Positions 47,268 to 58,532 of a stretch of DNA of 64,000 nucleotides are shown in pieces (position 1 is the stretch's first letter; the number at the start of each line of letters is the position of its first letter). The position numbers and the translations under genes were made by a program. The notes beneath the pieces are model-generated. The model was not told the DNA's origin. It saw nothing but the letters and a program-made list of their open reading frames with translations, and ran no database searches. Source of the DNA: Rhizobium sp. 32-5/1. Its GTDB lineage: Bacteria; Pseudomonadota; Alphaproteobacteria; Rhizobiales; Rhizobiaceae. The stretch covers positions 2,311,501 to 2,375,500 of the forward strand of contig NZ_CP120638.1 of NCBI RefSeq assembly GCF_029537235.1, read 5' to 3'.

Positions 47268-49288
47268 ATGATCCAGAAAATCCTCATCGCCAACAGAGGC
47301 GAAATTGCCTGCCGGGTTATCAAGACGGCCCGAAAGATGGGCATCAGGACGGTCGCCGTCTATTCCGATGCCGATCGCAATGCGCTGCATGTCGAGATGG
47401 CCGATGAGGCCGTCCATATCGGGCCGGCGCCGTCCAGCCAGTCCTATATCGTCATCGACAAAATCCTCGAGGCGATCAAGCAGACCGGTGCCGATGCCGT
47501 GCATCCGGGCTATGGCTTCCTGTCAGAAAATGCCGCTTTTGCCGAGGCGCTGGAAAAGGCGGGCGTGGCCTTCATCGGCCTGCCGGTGGGCGCCATCAAG
47601 GCGATGGGCGACAAGATCACCTCGAAGAAGCTGGCGGCGGAAGCTGGCGTTTCCACCGTGCCCGGTCATATGGGGCTGATTGCGGATGCGGAAGAGGCGG
47701 CACGGATTTCCGCGTCGATCGGCTATCCGGTGATGATCAAGGCCTCGGCTGGCGGCGGCGGCAAGGGCATGCGCATCGCCTGGAGCGACGACGAAGCGCG
47801 CGAGGGCTTCCAGTCATCGAAGAAAGAGGCGAAGAATTCGTTCGGCGATGATCGCATCTTCATTGAGAAGTTCGTCACCCAGCCGCGGCACATCGAAATC
47901 CAGGTGCTCGGCGACAAGCACGGCACCGTGCTTTATCTCGGCGAGCGCGAATGTTCGATCCAGCGGCGAAACCAGAAGGTCATCGAGGAGGCGCCATCGC
48001 CGTTTCTCGACGAGGCGACCCGTCGCGCGATGGGCGAGCAGGCCGTGGCGCTGTCGAAGGCGGTCGGCTATCATTCGGCTGGCACCGTCGAGTTCATCGT
48101 CGATGGTAACAGAAATTTCTACTTCCTCGAAATGAATACCCGCCTGCAGGTCGAGCATCCGGTCACGGAACTGATCACCGGCGTCGATCTGGTCGAACAG
48201 ATGATCCGGGTCGCGGGCGGCGAAAAGCTCGCCTTCGGCCAGGACGATGTGAAGCTGAACGGCTGGGCGATCGAAAGCCGGCTTTACGCCGAGGATCCCT
48301 ATCGCAACTTCCTACCCTCGATTGGTCGCCTCTCGTGCTATCGCCCGCCTGTGGAAGGGACGAAAGCCGACGGCACCATCGTGCGCAACGATACCGGCGT
48401 CTTCGAGGGTGGCGAGATCTCGATGTATTACGATCCGATGGTCGCAAAGCTCTGCACCTGGGCGCCTGAAAAAGAGGGCGGACCGGCCCGTTTGACGGCG
48501 ATCGACGCCATGTCCGCAGCACTCGATGATTTCGAGGTCGAGGGCATCGGCCACAACCTGCCCTTCCTGTCGGCCGTCATGCAGCACGACCGTTTTCGAT
48601 CCGGCAATATTACCACGGCCTTCATCGCCGAGGAATTTCCCGATGGTTTCCATGGTGTTGCGCCGGATGACGGATCGGCTCAAAAGCTGGCGGCTGTCGC
48701 AACCGTCGTGCACCAAGCGGTTCAGGCCCGCGCCACGCAGATCTCCGGCACCATCGGCAATCATCGCCGGGTAATCGGCAGGGATTGGGTTGTCACCTTC
48801 GCTGGCCACGAACATGCCGTGACGCTCGACGCATCCTCGGATGGCGCCAATGTCCGGTTTTCCGACGGGACCACACTCGCTGTTGCCAGCGATTGGACGC
48901 CGGGGCGCAGCCATGCCAGCTTTGATATCGACGGCATGATCATGGGCGTGAAGATCGACCTTCTCGGCACGGGTATTCGCCTTCGCTGGCGCGGCATCAA
49001 CATCATCGCCCATGTCCGCAGCCCGCGTGTCGCGGAGCTTGCGCTGATGATGCCGAAGAAGCTGCCGCCCGATACATCAAAGATGCTGCTCTGCCCGATG
49101 CCTGGCGTGATCACTGCGGTCGCGGTGACCCAAGGCGAAACCGTGGAAGCGGGCCAGACGCTGGCGACCGTCGAGGCCATGAAGATGGAGAACATTTTGC
49201 GCGCGGAACGCCGGGGTGTCGTCAAGCGCGTGGCAGTGGCTGCGGGTGCGAGCCTTGCCGTGGATGAGCTGATCATGGAGTTCGAATA

Positions 49289-49289
<1 letters not shown>
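47268..49289 (+). CDS. pccA: Propionyl-CoA carboxylase alpha subunit (biotin carboxylase + BCCP)
   Basis: 673 residues from ATG 47268. Biotin carboxylase domain residues 1-445: [37 protein letters not shown], the Gly-rich ATP loop [26 protein letters not shown] and [17 protein letters not shown] middle BT domain (about 450-590) binds PccB. The C-terminal biotinyl domain carries the target Lys in [10 protein letters not shown]. Immediately followed by the mutase gene (TAATG overlap), so propionyl-CoA carboxylation and rearrangement are co-expressed. Confidence 0.95.
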
Positions 49290-51430
<2,141 letters not shown>

Positions 51431-51442
51431 CGCCGGTCTGGC

Positions 51443-52438
51443 CTATTTCGTCACGTCGAAGACGACGCGACCGCGAACCTTGCCGGCCACGATGGCCTCA
51501 GCCAGTTCCGGCAGGCGCGACAGCGGCTCCTGCTGCGTCATGCGGGCAAGCTTGTCGCGGTCGAGGCTTTCGACCAGCAGCGCCCAGGCCTTTTCACGCC
51601 TGGCATGCGAAGCCATGACCGAATCGATGCCGATCAGCGCGACGCCGCGCAGGATATGCGGCATCACCGTTGCCGGAAGATCGGCACCACCGGCGAGACC
51701 GCAGGCGGCAACCGCTCCACCCTGGACTGTCTGTGCCAGCACATTGGCGAGCGTCGTCGAACCGACCGAATCGATGGCGCCGGCCCAGCGCTCCTTCTGC
51801 AGCGCACCGCCCTTCTCCGAGAGCGTGTTGCGGTCGATGAAGCCGGTCGCGCCGAGTTCTGCCAGATAGTCATGGGTTTCCGGCCGTCCGGTCGATGCCG
51901 TGACGGTATAGCCGCGCGCGGCCAGCAGCGTGATCGCCACGGAGCCGACGCCGCCTGCGGCGCCCGTGACCAGCACTTCTCGACGATCGCCGGCGATCGT
52001 GCCCCAATCCTCCAATGCCCGGACAGCGAGAGCCGCCGTATAACCGGCAGTGCCGATCGCCATGCTTTCTTCGAGCGTAAACGCATCAGGCAATCGCGTC
52101 AGCCATTCGGGCTTCAGGCGCTGGAAGCGCGAATCGCCGCCCCATTCTGTCTCCGAGAGCCCCCAGCCATTGACGACGACCTTGTCGCCTGTCGTCCAGT
52201 CCGCGCTGCGGGATTCGATAACGATGCCGGCGAGATCGACGCCGCCGATCATCGGCAGGCGCCGGGCGATCCGACCCTTGCCCGTCACGGCAAGCCCGTC
52301 CTTGTAGTTCAGCGTCGAAAAATGCACCTCGACCAGAACGTCATGATCCGGAAGGTCTGCAAGCGTCAGATCCTTGAAACCGGACACAGGCCCGCCGTCC
52401 CGATCTTCGATCACCATTGCCCTGAACCGATCCGTCAC
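51443..52438 (-). CDS. acuI: AcuI/YhdH-family acryloyl-CoA reductase (zinc-free MDR)
   Basis: 331 residues. RAMVIEDRDGGPVSGFKDL, VHFSTLNYKDGLAVTGKGRI, MIGGVDLAGIVIESR, GWGLSETEWGGDSRFQRLKP and VLVTGAAGGVGSVAITLLA are the YhdH/AcuI signatures. AcuI reduces toxic acryloyl-CoA to propionyl-CoA with NADPH. Its convergent position directly after pccA-mutase, which consume propionyl-CoA, makes that activity plausible. The gene is on the opposite strand, so expression is independent. Confidence 0.88.
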   Translation of the reverse strand: MTDRFRAMVIEDRDGGPVSGFKDLTLADLPDHDVLVEVHFSTLNYKDGLAVTGKGRIARRLPMIGGVDLAGIVIESRSADWTTGDKVVVNGWGLSETEWGGDSRFQRLKPEWLTRLPDAFTLEESMAIGTAGYTAALAVRALEDWGTIAGDRREVLVTGAAGGVGSVAITLLAARGYTVTASTGRPETHDYLAELGATGFIDRNTLSEKGGALQKERWAGAIDSVGSTTLANVLAQTVQGGAVAACGLAGGADLPATVMPHILRGVALIGIDSVMASHARREKAWALLVESLDRDKLARMTQQEPLSRLPELAEAIVAGKVRGRVVFDVTK

Positions 52439-52530
52439 AACCTTCTCCCTGTTCTATTTGCTCGGAACATGGCATGGCAGCGCCTTAAAATCCAATTGGA
52501 CCAAAGGCAAAGAAGGTTGAATGGCGGACC

Positions 52531-52564
52531 GGGCCGTTCCAGCCGACCGAAAGGGGAACGGCCC
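52531..52564 (-). terminator. Hairpin downstream of the ferredoxin-reductase-like gene
   Basis: Perfect 10-bp stem GGGCCGTTCC / GGAACGGCCC with a 14-base loop, 5 bases after the stop at 52570. The U-run is poor. Confidence 0.5.
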
Positions 52565-52569
52565 TGATG

Positions 52570-53796
52570 TCAGGCGGCGAGCAGGGATTTCAGCTTGGTT
52601 TCCGGGGCGGCGAGCGCCAATGGATCGGGCCGGGCGCCGGTGGCAATCATCATTTCGGCCAACCGGATATCCTGGGCGATCGCATTGCCGGGACCGATAC
52701 CGCTTGCCGCCAACAATCGGCCCGTGACATCCAGATGAAACAGGATGAAGGCCCCGTCGGCCATGTTGCGCCTGATGGTGATGACGGCGCCGTCTGCCAG
52801 ACCAGCAATCTGCAAGGTCAAGTCATACTGATCCGACCAGAACCAGGGAACCGTCGCGATCGCTTCCTTGCCGCCCAGGAGATTGGTTGCGGCGAGCAGA
52901 CCCTGGTCCTGCGCGTTGCGCCAGGCTTCAAGTCGAACGCGGCGGCCATCATAATGGGCCAGCGGAAACGAGCAGCAATCGCCGGCGGCAAAAATGTGAG
53001 GATCCGATGTGCGCAAATATTCGTCGACCGCGATGCCATTGTCGATCTTCAGTCCGGCCTCCAGGGCAAGTTCGGTATTGGGCAGAGCACCGATCCCCAC
53101 AACGATCATATCGACGTTGATGGTGCGTCCATCCTCCAGAACGACCCGGGCTTCGCTACGATTCTCCTCAAGCGCCTTGATGCGGGCGCCGCAGATGATG
53201 TTGACGCCCTCGGCCTTGTGACGTTCGGAAACCACGTCGGCGATAGCCTCCGGAACGCCTCGGGTCAGGATGCGCGCCTGGCTTTCGATCAGTGTTACCT
53301 TTGCGCCCCGCTTCCGAGCCGTCGCTGCCAGTTCCAGCCCGATGAAGCCGCCGCCGATCACGGCGATATGCTTGCCGGGTTGCAGGGATTCGCGGATCAT
53401 CACTGCATCACGGTGGGTTCGCAGAGTCTTGATTCGCCAATTGCTACCGCGCAGTCCGGGAAAGGAACGCGGGCGCGCACCCGTTGCCAGCAGCAGCCGA
53501 TCATAGGTCAGGTTGTGGCCGTCGGACAGACGAACCGCTTTTCCCGTTGTGTCGATGCTTTCGATGCTCATGCCTGTGACGAGATCGATCTTTGCATTCG
53601 CATATCGACCGGCGTCGGAGACCAGTTTTGGCTCTTGGCCGTGAAGCAGTGCATCCTTCGATAGCGGTGGGCGTTCATAGGGAAGCACGGATTCGGCGCC
53701 GACCAGCGTGACCTTTCCCTTGAAGCCCTTTTCGCGAAGGGCGAAGGCGGCGCGGGCGCCACATTCCCCGGCACCGACGATAACGATATGGTCCAT
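52570..53796 (-). CDS. Ferredoxin reductase-type FAD/NAD oxidoreductase
   Basis: 408 residues from ATG 53796. FAD site MDHIVIVGAGECGARAAFAL, VLPYERPPLSKDALL, LLLATGARPRSFPG; NAD site HIAVIGGGFIGLELAATARK; IGALPNTELALEAGL and HIFAAGDCCSFPL with the C-terminal reductase domain. The subtype (GxGxxG plus ERPPLSK) reduces Rieske or plant-type ferredoxins for oxygenases. The gene upstream on the same strand is a broken Rieske ferredoxin, its likely partner, so the pathway may be defunct. Confidence 0.9.
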   Translation of the reverse strand: MDHIVIVGAGECGARAAFALREKGFKGKVTLVGAESVLPYERPPLSKDALLHGQEPKLVSDAGRYANAKIDLVTGMSIESIDTTGKAVRLSDGHNLTYDRLLLATGARPRSFPGLRGSNWRIKTLRTHRDAVMIRESLQPGKHIAVIGGGFIGLELAATARKRGAKVTLIESQARILTRGVPEAIADVVSERHKAEGVNIICGARIKALEENRSEARVVLEDGRTINVDMIVVGIGALPNTELALEAGLKIDNGIAVDEYLRTSDPHIFAAGDCCSFPLAHYDGRRVRLEAWRNAQDQGLLAATNLLGGKEAIATVPWFWSDQYDLTLQIAGLADGAVITIRRNMADGAFILFHLDVTGRLLAASGIGPGNAIAQDIRLAEMMIATGARPDPLALAAPETKLKSLLAA

Positions 53797-53811
53797 GGTT
53801 CGAGTCCTTTC

Positions 53812-54048
53812 AGGAAACGGAAATGAAGACGCTGCGGGGTTCAACCTTGACCGGACAGGTTTTCAGGTGAGGCAAGCGGAAGCACCCTTGGCTTTGCCGG
53901 TGTGGCATTCGAAGCGGCGAATATGCTTTGGACATTCTATAATTCTGTCTGGCACCGCCGGTCGGACCCATGGTGCTGCTCGTGCTTGCACCGCCCGTTC
54001 TTTCCCCAGACTTCGATCCAGCTCCCGCTCATGGTCACTCCTCCTCAT
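53812..54048 (-). pseudogene. Rieske [2Fe-2S] ferredoxin (MocE-like) remnant
   Basis: One minus-strand frame gives RIIECPKHIRRFECHTGKAKG and ASACLT; the next gives LKTCPVKVEPRSVFISVS and a stop at 53812. A third gives GRCKHEQHH further upstream. Together these are the two cluster-binding boxes (C-x-H and C-P-x-H) and the end of a small Rieske ferredoxin, split over three frames. The N-terminal strands cannot be recognised in 54049-54200. Several lesions and lost sequence favour a genuine pseudogene, though homopolymer errors may contribute. Confidence 0.55.
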
Positions 54049-54416
54049 TCCAACGGCCGTCTTGTCTTGTCGTCGTTTCCCGGCTTGCCCTATTTTGCTG
54101 CCGCCACGGCGGTTTCACCATGGCGCTCGTGGCAATAGCGATGCACCGAAGGCGGGAGGTCCCGCTTCGGCAAATTGTCTTCGCTACGCACTTGCCGAAT
54201 GAACGGCGCGATCATTCTTGATACCCCTCCAGGATCAATCGGTTCGGTGCCGACAGGTCATGTTTTATCATTTCATGCCGTTTGGGAAGGGCTGATCGGG
54301 CACCACAGGGACACATGTGGTCCTTGAGAGATGGTTCAAGTTGCAGCCCACAGGTGAATGGAGGGATTTCTGCAAACCGAGCGACAGGTTTGGCGTCGAT
54401 GGAAGGGCCGTGTTTT
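54049..54416. other. Gap upstream of the Rieske remnant and PRC-barrel gene
   Basis: Contains short open frames without similarity. The minus strand has a good ribosome site (GGAGGGG) before an ATG at 54217, with a 42-codon frame that ends at 54089. This may be the decayed 5' part of the Rieske gene or another lost gene. Confidence 0.3.
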
Positions 54417-54441
54417 GGAACAATTAGCCTGAAGTCGGGTT
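54417..54441 (+). promoter_or_regulatory. EcfG-like promoter for the PRC-barrel gene
   Basis: GGAAC (54417-54421), 16 bases and GGTT (54438-54441). The -35 is perfect; the -10 differs in one base from CGTT. It is 33 bases before the ATG, with AGAGGA as ribosome site. Confidence 0.45.
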
Positions 54442-54474
54442 AGTACAGTTCCAACCAACATAGAGGACCCTGAA

Positions 54475-54759
54475 ATGGACCACACCAATCACGTACGCCT
54501 TGGCGCCTCCGAACTCACTCCTGACCTTCTTGAAGGTGCCACGATCTACGGTGCCGATGACAACAAGGTGGGCAAGCTTGACCATGTCCACGGTAGCACA
54601 GCCATTATCGATGTCGGCGGCTTTCTTGGCATCGGGGCAAAGCCTGTTGCTGTCCCGCTCATTGATCTCGAATTCATGCGCGACGAGGATGGCGATGTCC
54701 ATGCCGTCACAAACTGGACGAAAGACCAGTTGAAGGAAATGCCGGAGCATCATCACTAA
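54475..54759 (+). CDS. Small PRC-barrel/DUF2171-like protein
   Basis: 94 residues. Pattern GATIYGADDNKVGKLDHVHGS, TAIIDVGGFLGIGAKPVAVP, LIDLEFMRDEDGDVHAVT, all typical of PRC-barrel beta-barrel domains that are common in rhizobial stress regulons. Ends with EHHH. Soluble and acidic, no signal peptide. The upstream EcfG-like promoter supports stress induction. Molecular role unknown. Confidence 0.82.
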   Translation: MDHTNHVRLGASELTPDLLEGATIYGADDNKVGKLDHVHGSTAIIDVGGFLGIGAKPVAVPLIDLEFMRDEDGDVHAVTNWTKDQLKEMPEHHH

Positions 54760-54781
54760 AACGGCATGCTTCAAAGTGAAT

Positions 54782-54806
54782 AGCCCGGCCAAGCGTCGGG
54801 CTTTTT
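54782..54806 (+). terminator. Rho-independent terminator after the PRC-barrel gene
   Basis: AGCCCG / CGGGCT stem with a 9-base loop, followed by TTTTTC. Confidence 0.8.
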
Positions 54807-54945
54807 CTTGCACAATATTTTTGCTTTTCCAGAATCGTCTGATTTTATGCCATGTGCACTACACAGGTCTGCGTTGCGGTGCGCCATCTGGCTCGTTTCG
54901 CCCGCGTCTGTCATAAGGGCGATATTGCAACACATGGAGACTATC

Positions 54946-55068
54946 ATGACATCGCAGCGCAAGCTCGCGAGCCGGTTCGAAACGCGTTTCATCCAGCAGA
55001 TCTGGAACGCGATCCTTCTTGTTCACACCCGCGAAACCACATCCCTGATGGATCGCCGCGGCCGCTAA
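54946..55068 (+). CDS. Possible small protein (40 residues)
   Basis: MTSQRKLASRFETRFIQQIWN..., basic, preceded by GGAG eight bases before the ATG, and ending 4 bases inside the convergent sensor-kinase gene. Small basic proteins of this type, often DUF1127-like, are common in rhizobia, but the similarity here is not enough to name it. Confidence 0.4.
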   Translation: MTSQRKLASRFETRFIQQIWNAILLVHTRETTSLMDRRGR

Positions 55069-56459
55069 AAGGCTTCAGCCGGCGGAAACCCTACCGTGAC
55101 CTTCAGTCCCCTGCCGTCCGCGCCATCGGACAGGCTCAGCGTGCCGCCGAACAGTCCCGCTATCTCTTCGACGATCGGCAGGCCTAGGCCCATTCCCGGA
55201 GCCTGGGTTTCTCCGCCGCGGGCAAAACGCTGGCGTACCATATGGCGCCGCCCGGGCGGAATGCCTGGTCCGTTATCCTCGACTTCCAGCCGGGTGACGT
55301 CCGGCGAACTGACAATGCGCGCGGTGATTTCCGCCTGTTTGCCGGCATAGCTGATTGCGTTCTCAATGAGATTGCGCAGCAACTCGCCGATCAGCAGAGG
55401 CTCGGCCCGGATGAAGGCCTCTCCTTCCCCTTCGAAGCCGAGATCGATGCCCATCTCTGCGGCCCGCGGTACATGATCCGCAATAATTCCCTGCGCCAGC
55501 GCTGTCAGGTCGATCCGCGCCAGCGGCTGTGGTGCGCTGGAGCCGGCTGCGTCGATTTTCGCCATCAGCAGCAATTGCGTCAGAATACGTTCGGCATGCG
55601 CTACCGCCTCGTCGCCTTTTCGGGCCGCGATGTGAGCCTCCTCCAGCGTCGTTGCACGCGCAGACAATGCCAACTGCGTGCGGATGATGGCAAGCGGCGT
55701 GCGCAACTGGTGGCTGGCATTGCCGCTGAAATGGCGCAGGGCGTCCAGTGCAGATTGCAGGCGCACCATGAAGGAATTGACGGTTTCTACTAGGCCTTGG
55801 ATCTCGCTCGGCACGGATTGTTCGATCGGATGCAGGTCATTGGGGCTGCGCTCGGCGATCGCATCCGCCAGCCGGTAGAGCGGGCGCAGCGACACGGTGA
55901 CGGCAATCCAGACGATGACGGCGGCGCCGAGGATCATCAATGCGAGGCGGAGCGCCGAACGCAGCAGGATCGCCTGCGTCAGCTGCCGCCGGGCGATCGT
56001 CGTTTCGGCGACGGTAACCGTGAAGGGTACGGAATTGATGCCGGTCGAGGCCGAGCGCGAAAGGACCGCGAGCCTGATCTGCTCGCCGCGGAAACTGGCA
56101 TCGCCATAGGCTGTCGATTGCCCTTTCATATCGCTGACGGAGGGCAGGGTCTGGTAGCCCGTGATGAACTGCCCAGGCGGTCCATCGACGCGATAGAAAA
56201 CACGGTCCTGCGCTGCCGATGTCAGCATTTCCAGCGCCACGTAGGGGATATCGACTTCCAGCGTACCGTCTTCTGCGACGACGACGCGCTCGGCGATCGC
56301 CAGCGCCGAACCGGCCAGTACCCTGTCAGAGACGATATCGGCGGTCTTAACCGCCTCGCGATAGGTATCGATCAGGGCGAGCACCCCGATGACGGCGGTG
56401 GAAATCAGCAGCCAGCCCAGCAGTCGCCGCCGCAGGGAGTAGACGGCGGGCCGCGTCAT
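55065..56459 (-). CDS. tctE: TctE-like sensor histidine kinase
   Basis: 464 residues. Membrane segments at about 13-31 and 165-187 enclose a periplasmic sensor domain (residues 32-164). Then HAMP-like linker, H-box GNASHQLRTPLAIIR, N-box LLRNLIENAISYA, G1 EDNGPGIPPG and G2 GMGLGLPIVEEIAG. The kinase overlaps tctD by 4 bases (ATGA). Homologues sense tricarboxylates such as citrate and control TctCBA, which is encoded divergently just across one gene. Confidence 0.9.
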   Translation of the reverse strand: MTRPAVYSLRRRLLGWLLISTAVIGVLALIDTYREAVKTADIVSDRVLAGSALAIAERVVVAEDGTLEVDIPYVALEMLTSAAQDRVFYRVDGPPGQFITGYQTLPSVSDMKGQSTAYGDASFRGEQIRLAVLSRSASTGINSVPFTVTVAETTIARRQLTQAILLRSALRLALMILGAAVIVWIAVTVSLRPLYRLADAIAERSPNDLHPIEQSVPSEIQGLVETVNSFMVRLQSALDALRHFSGNASHQLRTPLAIIRTQLALSARATTLEEAHIAARKGDEAVAHAERILTQLLLMAKIDAAGSSAPQPLARIDLTALAQGIIADHVPRAAEMGIDLGFEGEGEAFIRAEPLLIGELLRNLIENAISYAGKQAEITARIVSSPDVTRLEVEDNGPGIPPGRRHMVRQRFARGGETQAPGMGLGLPIVEEIAGLFGGTLSLSDGADGRGLKVTVGFPPAEAF

Positions 56460-57154
56460 GCCCCCTCCGTCGATTTGTCGAGATAATAGCCGATGCCGCG
56501 GGCGGTGCGCACCGTCAGCCCATGGGGCGACAGCCGCTTGCGCAGCCGACTGACATATTGCTCGATGGCATTGGCACTCAGATCGTCGTCGAAGGCGGTC
56601 AGCGATTGCATGATCGCGTCCTTCGAAACCACCTTGCCGGCCCGCAGGAACAGGATTTCCAAAAGCCCGAGTTCCCGGGCCGGAATATCGATCGGCGCTC
56701 CTTCGGCGGAAAACGTGCGTGATGTCAGATCGAACGAGATATTACCGTAGCTGGCCAGCGACGATCGCATGCCCGCTTGCCGGCGCAGCAGCACGCGCAC
56801 CCGCGCTTCGAATTCGCCGATGTCGAACGGCTTGATCATGTAGTCGTCGGCGCCGCGATCAAGGCCCTTGATACGCTCTTCAGGCGTTCCGCGCGCGGTC
56901 AGGATCAGCACCGCTGCCTTGTTCTGACGGGCGCGCATGGAGCGTAGAACGTCCAGTCCGTCCATTTCCGGAAGCGTCAGATCGAGAATGACGAGATCGA
57001 AGGTTTCCGTCGCGATGACCGCATCGGCGGAGGCGCCGTCGCGCACCACATCCACGGCATAACCGCTGCCGCGCAGGATGGCGACAAGCCCGTCCGCCAG
57101 CGCCGCATTGTCCTCTACCAGTAGAATACGCAAATCCGATGTCTCCCTCGGCAT
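56456..57154 (-). CDS. tctD: TctD-like response regulator (OmpR/PhoB family)
   Basis: 232 residues. Receiver domain residues 1-120: LRILLVEDNAALADGL with the acidic pair, the phosphoacceptor Asp in LVILDLTLPEMDGLDVL, Thr in ILTARGTPEE and Lys in YMIKPFDIGEFEAR. Winged helix residues 130-228: LTSRTFSAEGAPIDIPARE, SANAIEQYVSRLRKRL, TVRTARGIGYYLD. Direct repeats with an 11-base period upstream of tctC are a likely target. Confidence 0.9.
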   Translation of the reverse strand: MPRETSDLRILLVEDNAALADGLVAILRGSGYAVDVVRDGASADAVIATETFDLVILDLTLPEMDGLDVLRSMRARQNKAAVLILTARGTPEERIKGLDRGADDYMIKPFDIGEFEARVRVLLRRQAGMRSSLASYGNISFDLTSRTFSAEGAPIDIPARELGLLEILFLRAGKVVSKDAIMQSLTAFDDDLSANAIEQYVSRLRKRLSPHGLTVRTARGIGYYLDKSTEGA

Positions 57155-57210
57155 ACTGTACCGGTCGTCCCGGCGCTTGTGAACGGGGCGTGCTGCGGCA
57201 TGATCGGTTT

Positions 57211-58278
57211 ATGCGTTTGGCTGTTCTCATTTTTCTGTTGTTTGGATGTCCGCTGACGGCGTATGCGCAGCCGGTGGTTTTCCCGGCTCTGTCGGGTGCT
57301 GCCGATGCGCGGGAACTCCTGGTCTATTCGTCGCTAGACGAGCCGCTTGCCAAGCCGATGATCGCGGGGTTCCAGGCTGCCAATCCGGATGTCGCCGTCC
57401 GCTACGAGGACATGCTGACCGGCGAGATTTACGACCGTATCGTCAAGGAGACGGATGCAGGGCAGAAAACGGCCGATTTTGCCTTTTCCTCGGCCATGGA
57501 CCTGCAGGTTAAACTCAGCAATGACGGCTATGCGCAGCGCAGCGACATGCCGATGAGTGCGCGCTGGCCGGCCTGGGCCAATTGGCGCAACACGGCTTAC
57601 GCGCTGACTTTCGAGCCAGCCGTGTTCGTCTACCACAAGCCGAGTTTCACCAAGGAGCCACCGCCATCGACCCGGGCGGAATTCGTCGCCTATCTCAAGC
57701 ACCAGGGCGATGCGGTGCATGGCCGAATCGGCACCTACGACATCGAGCGCTCCGGCGTCGGCTTCCTGTTCATGGCGCGCGACCAGGAACAGTTCGGCGA
57801 TATCTGGTCCGTGATCGGCGCGATGGGGGCCGCCGGCGTCAAGCTCTATTCCACAAGCTCGGCCATTCTGGAAAGAGTGGCCGATGGCCGCTTCGTGCTT
57901 GGCTATAACATTTTGGGTTCCTATGCCGCGGACTGGGCATCACGCCATCCGGATGTCGGCATTGTGCTGCCGAGGGACTATACCGTCGTCATGTCTCGTA
58001 TCGGCCTCGTACCACAGTCAGCGGCTTCGCCTGATCTCGGACGGCGCTATCTCGAATTCTTCATGTCGAAGGAGGGGCAGTCGATCATGGCCCGCGAGTT
58101 GCAGATCGCAGCCGTCAGCCCGGATGTGGCGGGCGAGAACACGGCCAACATGATGCAGTCCATGCTCGGCGCGCAGCTTCGGCCGGTGCCGGTCAGTCCG
58201 GGCCTCATGGTTTATCTCGATCAGGTCAAGCGCGCGCGCCTGATTGCCCGCTGGAACGATGTGCTGCGTTTGCAGTAG
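57211..58278 (+). CDS. Orphan periplasmic binding protein (extracellular solute-binding type)
   Basis: 355 residues. Signal peptide 1-21 (LAVLIFLLFGCPLTAYA). Mature part: RELLVYSSLDEPLAKPMIAGF, YEDMLTGEIYDRIVKE, DFAFSSAMDLQVKLSNDGY, KPSFTKEPPPSTRAEFVAYL, NILGSYAADWASRHPDVGIV. This is the iron/phosphoglycerate-type (PgtC-like) SBP fold. No ABC permease or ATPase accompanies it; it lies between tctDE and tctCBA. It may present ligand to the TctE sensor rather than feed a transporter (inference). Divergent from tctD. Confidence 0.83.
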   Translation: MRLAVLIFLLFGCPLTAYAQPVVFPALSGAADARELLVYSSLDEPLAKPMIAGFQAANPDVAVRYEDMLTGEIYDRIVKETDAGQKTADFAFSSAMDLQVKLSNDGYAQRSDMPMSARWPAWANWRNTAYALTFEPAVFVYHKPSFTKEPPPSTRAEFVAYLKHQGDAVHGRIGTYDIERSGVGFLFMARDQEQFGDIWSVIGAMGAAGVKLYSTSSAILERVADGRFVLGYNILGSYAADWASRHPDVGIVLPRDYTVVMSRIGLVPQSAASPDLGRRYLEFFMSKEGQSIMARELQIAAVSPDVAGENTANMMQSMLGAQLRPVPVSPGLMVYLDQVKRARLIARWNDVLRLQ

Positions 58279-58325
58279 ACGAAAAGCGGAAATTAATGGA
58301 CAGTGAACGTCCAAGGGCATCGCAC

Positions 58326-58345
58326 ATGTCAGCTAAATGTCAGCT
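58326..58345 (+). promoter_or_regulatory. Tandem ATGTCAGCT repeats, probable TctD-binding site
   Basis: ATGTCAGCT at 58326-58334 and again at 58337-58345. Starts are exactly 11 bases apart, the spacing used by OmpR/PhoB-family dimers bound head-to-tail. About 190 bases before the tctC start and just after the SBP gene. Confidence 0.55.
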
Positions 58346-58532
58346 TCGTGTGATGGCTTGTGGTTCTTCGGTATCCGTGGAGGCGGATGCTTGAAACGGC
58401 CTGGGAGGGGCTTACCGATTTGGCATACTGGCGGTCCGCAAGGATTGTGCGATAAGCTTTCGGTTCAAAATCTCCCCGTCCGTGAAGATGAACAACGCGC
58501 TCGAAAGAGAGCGCATGACGGAGGATTTTATC

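Noticed and set aside
58482..58532. Upstream GTG/ATG starts for tctC
   Set aside because: They add residues before the signal peptide and lack a ribosome site; TTG 58533 has GGAGG at the right distance.
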